Part shown: piece by piece, positions 61,355-64,000 of the stretch
Layout: each line of letters opens with the position of its first letter
Numbering within the stretch: the stretch's first letter is position 1
Source of the DNA: Urechis unicinctus
Lineage: Eukaryota; Annelida; Polychaeta; Xenopneusta; Urechidae
Assembly (NCBI GenBank): GCA_034190875.2
Contig: CM067348.1
Location: 30,136,640-30,200,639 of the forward strand
Direction of reading: 5' to 3'
DNA length: 64,000 nucleotides
Notes under the pieces: generated by a model
Seen by the model: only the letters and a program-made list of their open reading frames with translations
Told to the model about the DNA's origin: nothing
Database searches by the model: none
Made by a program: the position numbers and the translations under genes

Positions 61355-64000
61355 TTTACAGACAGCTTAAGCTCAACCTAGGCTTAGCTGTGATCTGGGA
61401 CGGAATTGGTTCTAAACTCATTATACCAATCAGTAGGCCGTTCATCCATATACGTCTGGAACAAAATCCTACGGGTTACCTGCTACCTGAAATGTTGACC
61501 ATGATACTTACTGATCTCGTCAGATGTGTGATCCGTGGTTATGGTCACCATTCGCGCTTCACGTTAATAAAACCTAAATCACACATACTTTCTAAAAGAC
61601 GAATTAGATTTCTTAAACCAATATTTACTGTTCAATTCTATGATAACTATCCATTAACACATAAAATGAAATGTAATAAGTTGGTATTTGAATGACCCGC
61701 ACTGTATCCATAATATGGGGATTGTATGGATCGCCCATTGAGGGGAAACAGGATATATCTAAGTCTAGACCCTATATCTAAATACATTCATACAATACTA
61801 GCTAAATATCGAAATCAGCGCGGCATACGCCAACACGGTATCTGAGCGGGTATTTAGAATTCACACCTTGATACACGAGGCACTAAACTTAACGAAAGGG
61901 TTTGAATTTAAACAAAATGATGATTCTTTGCAGCAGAATCTGACCGCAGGGGCTGGTGGTGTGTGAACCTCATGGAGCAAGCAGCAGGAGCTGACCTTGC
62001 CACAGAGGTTGGGGTGTGGGTGTCTGATTAACACTATTGTCTTGAGCAGTTGCAGTATGCGTTAGTTACGTTAGAAAGGAACATATTCACTGTACTTGTT
62101 TTGAAATAGATTTACTGAAACCGTTCGCGCGATTTGACAACTTTTAGACGATTAAAAGTGATTGTACAAGCGAATTACACATGGGCTACTACACAGAGTT
62201 TTGACTATTTCACTCACTGCCTTTTTTGTATGTTATCTTCCCTTGTAATGTGTCATATATAACGCACTTATCAGTTAGTATCTTCCGACTCCAGAAATCG
62301 AATTTGTGAATAAATAAAAATACCAAAAGGGAATTTGTGTGCCGCTTTTGGTCCAAAATATAAGCACCCCTATTTGGAAACATTTGTCAGTATATGTATG
62401 TTTTGCATCGGCATTTTATTAATTTGTAAAGCAATTATCTAGATCTGTTTACATTACTTTTAACTTGGCTACGGCCATTCAATTCCTGCCGAGTAAGTGG
62501 TCACATCTAGGCGAGGTTGATATGCCTAACTCCATATGATGTCAGCTTCTTAGAGGGTATCCACACAGAGAAAGACACGCGGCCAACGCTAAACTCTTAC
62601 GGCGATAGACAAGTAAGTCATAAAAGCACTTGCTATCGACAGCAAGAACACTAGGTTGTCTATATGAAGTATTTATCGAAGTTGTCGGCGAAATCTACTT
62701 ACCTTCATTTCTGATATTCGCAGTCATCAGATCATTACGACGGGACCTATAGTTTGTCTATTATCTTCCTATAAGTTTGAAATTGATGGAGCGTTTAAAC
62801 AGCATACTGCGGACATAATGATAGCAAGATCTATTGCGTGGCAGACCGTAACATGCCAAATTGTTCGTACTGGCTAAAACTGTTACAGTTAAGTTAGTTG
62901 GGAATGAGGCGACGTTATACATAGTCCCTGACTCGCTCTCTGCTAATTGTGCCGTATCCCTCAAAGACCAATTTTTGCGCTACCCACATGATCCTGGGAC
63001 ATCAATCATTAGCCAAATTCTAACCGACGTTCTATAAATAGTATGAGCTGTCTATTAGCTTAAAGGATTCATTTGGTTATGCTGCTACCCTCCATGTTGC
63101 TATTACATTGTCTTTATCCGGTTGTAAACCAAAAACGTCAGTATGATTAAACCATGCTGTGTTACCACTGCACGCATTGTCAGCTATGTAACATCAATTG
63201 CAATTGCAGATCGATTTGACACTTCACCCAGTACAATGCCTTGAAATATATAAAAACTGACGTAACTTCATGTAACCAGGTTGGGCCCGCATATCGACAG
63301 AATACCTATTGGCGATTGTAGTGACTGTACCTAGTGAAAAAACTTGCATTTGCAGATCCGATTGTATTGTGTAGTTGCCTATATATTATAAAGTTTATTT
63401 CACCACTTCTTAATTAGAGAGCATTGAAGTATGCAAATATAGTAAGGGTATACTTAATAAAGAACTGAATAATATCCCGCGAAAATTTTATAGACGTCAC
63501 TTTGTGTAATAGACAATTGTCTTTATTTGTCATGTTAGCAAATTGATATAACAAATCAACAAATGAATTACTCCATTATTGAATGAAGCTTAGAATGAAG
63601 TCATCAGGTGATCAATTTTCCAGTATGTATTGAGTCAATCGGAGTGGCACCAACAAACGAAATATCTATAAAGCGACCATTTAACGGGAGATAAGCAACT
63701 TAAATATCCCAATGCAATAATACACAAGCTGATGAGTCACACTGACCGCTGAGAGCGGAAGTGGGCAAGATAAAACGTATGAGTAATTGAACCAACTTAT
63801 TAGTAATGTAACGTTGTGTATGATAAATTACATTATATTTTACCGTCCACTTTATTGTCATCAACTATGACGTAGCTTTTACTAAATAGAAAAATAATAA
63901 CAAAAATACACTGACGCGAGTTGATGAAGTATGTTGCGTAATCGAATAGCGGAATGCAGGTATTGCTTGGTGATTAAATTTGCAAGACAAATTGCTTTCA
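61355..64000. other. No gene recognised
   Basis: No module copies seen. The frame at 61390-61695 (101 codons, plus) begins ATGATCTGGG-like near the GC-rich island but has no recognisable domain. The frame at 62761-62964 is short. The remaining sequence is AT-rich without microsatellites. Confidence 0.4.

Noticed and set aside
63725-63775. CTGATGAGTC followed by a hairpin (CCGCT/AGCGG), reminiscent of a hammerhead ribozyme
   Set aside because: The required GAAA after stem II and the flanking stem I/III pairing are absent.

Overview
The window looks like non-coding, repeat-dominated nuclear DNA of an animal, most likely an invertebrate. It is AT-rich, has long (TA)n and (CA)n microsatellites, shows no obvious CpG depletion, and contains spliced GT-AG exons of a Kolobok-type DNA transposon. 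No intact protein-coding gene, tRNA, rRNA or prokaryotic operon could be supported. Nearly all open frames are short, use non-ATG starts, or fall in low-complexity or repeated DNA.

The one clearly recognisable coding locus is a Kolobok-like element at 41961-44524, flanked by TTAA on both sides. Its plus strand carries three exons of a protein with the P2X7 C-terminal cysteine domain (42166-43379). It is broken by one in-frame TGA and one single-base frameshift. Its minus strand carries at least three exons of the C-terminal part of a Kolobok transposase (43649-44228), tail to tail with the first gene and damaged by several frameshifts. The element sits inside an older repeat module, and other copies of that module in the window show the uninterrupted sequence. 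A second mobile element is a 949-bp MITE (15729-16677) with 36-bp terminal inverted repeats and an interior crowded with ACGTT/ACGCT words. It interrupts one of three copies of another module.

Layout: 1-14.1 kb is mostly unique-looking sequence with two (TA)n arrays, one (CA)n array and pairs of old repeats (modules E, F, K). From 14.1 to 24.85 kb an A-B unit of about 4 kb occurs twice in tandem. From 24.85 to 58.8 kb the sequence is a mosaic of diverged modules (A, B, C, D, F, H, I, J, L, M), each present two to six times and joined in partly conserved order (for example D-C-I-H-M-A) with many deletions. From 58.8 to 64 kb I see no recognisable module copies and no convincing gene.

Module letters are my own labels. 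Boundaries were found by eye and are good to tens of bases, sometimes a hundred. All strand calls for modules are relative: copies compared here lie in the same orientation. Functional statements are limited to the Kolobok/P2X7 locus. For the other modules I describe structure only.
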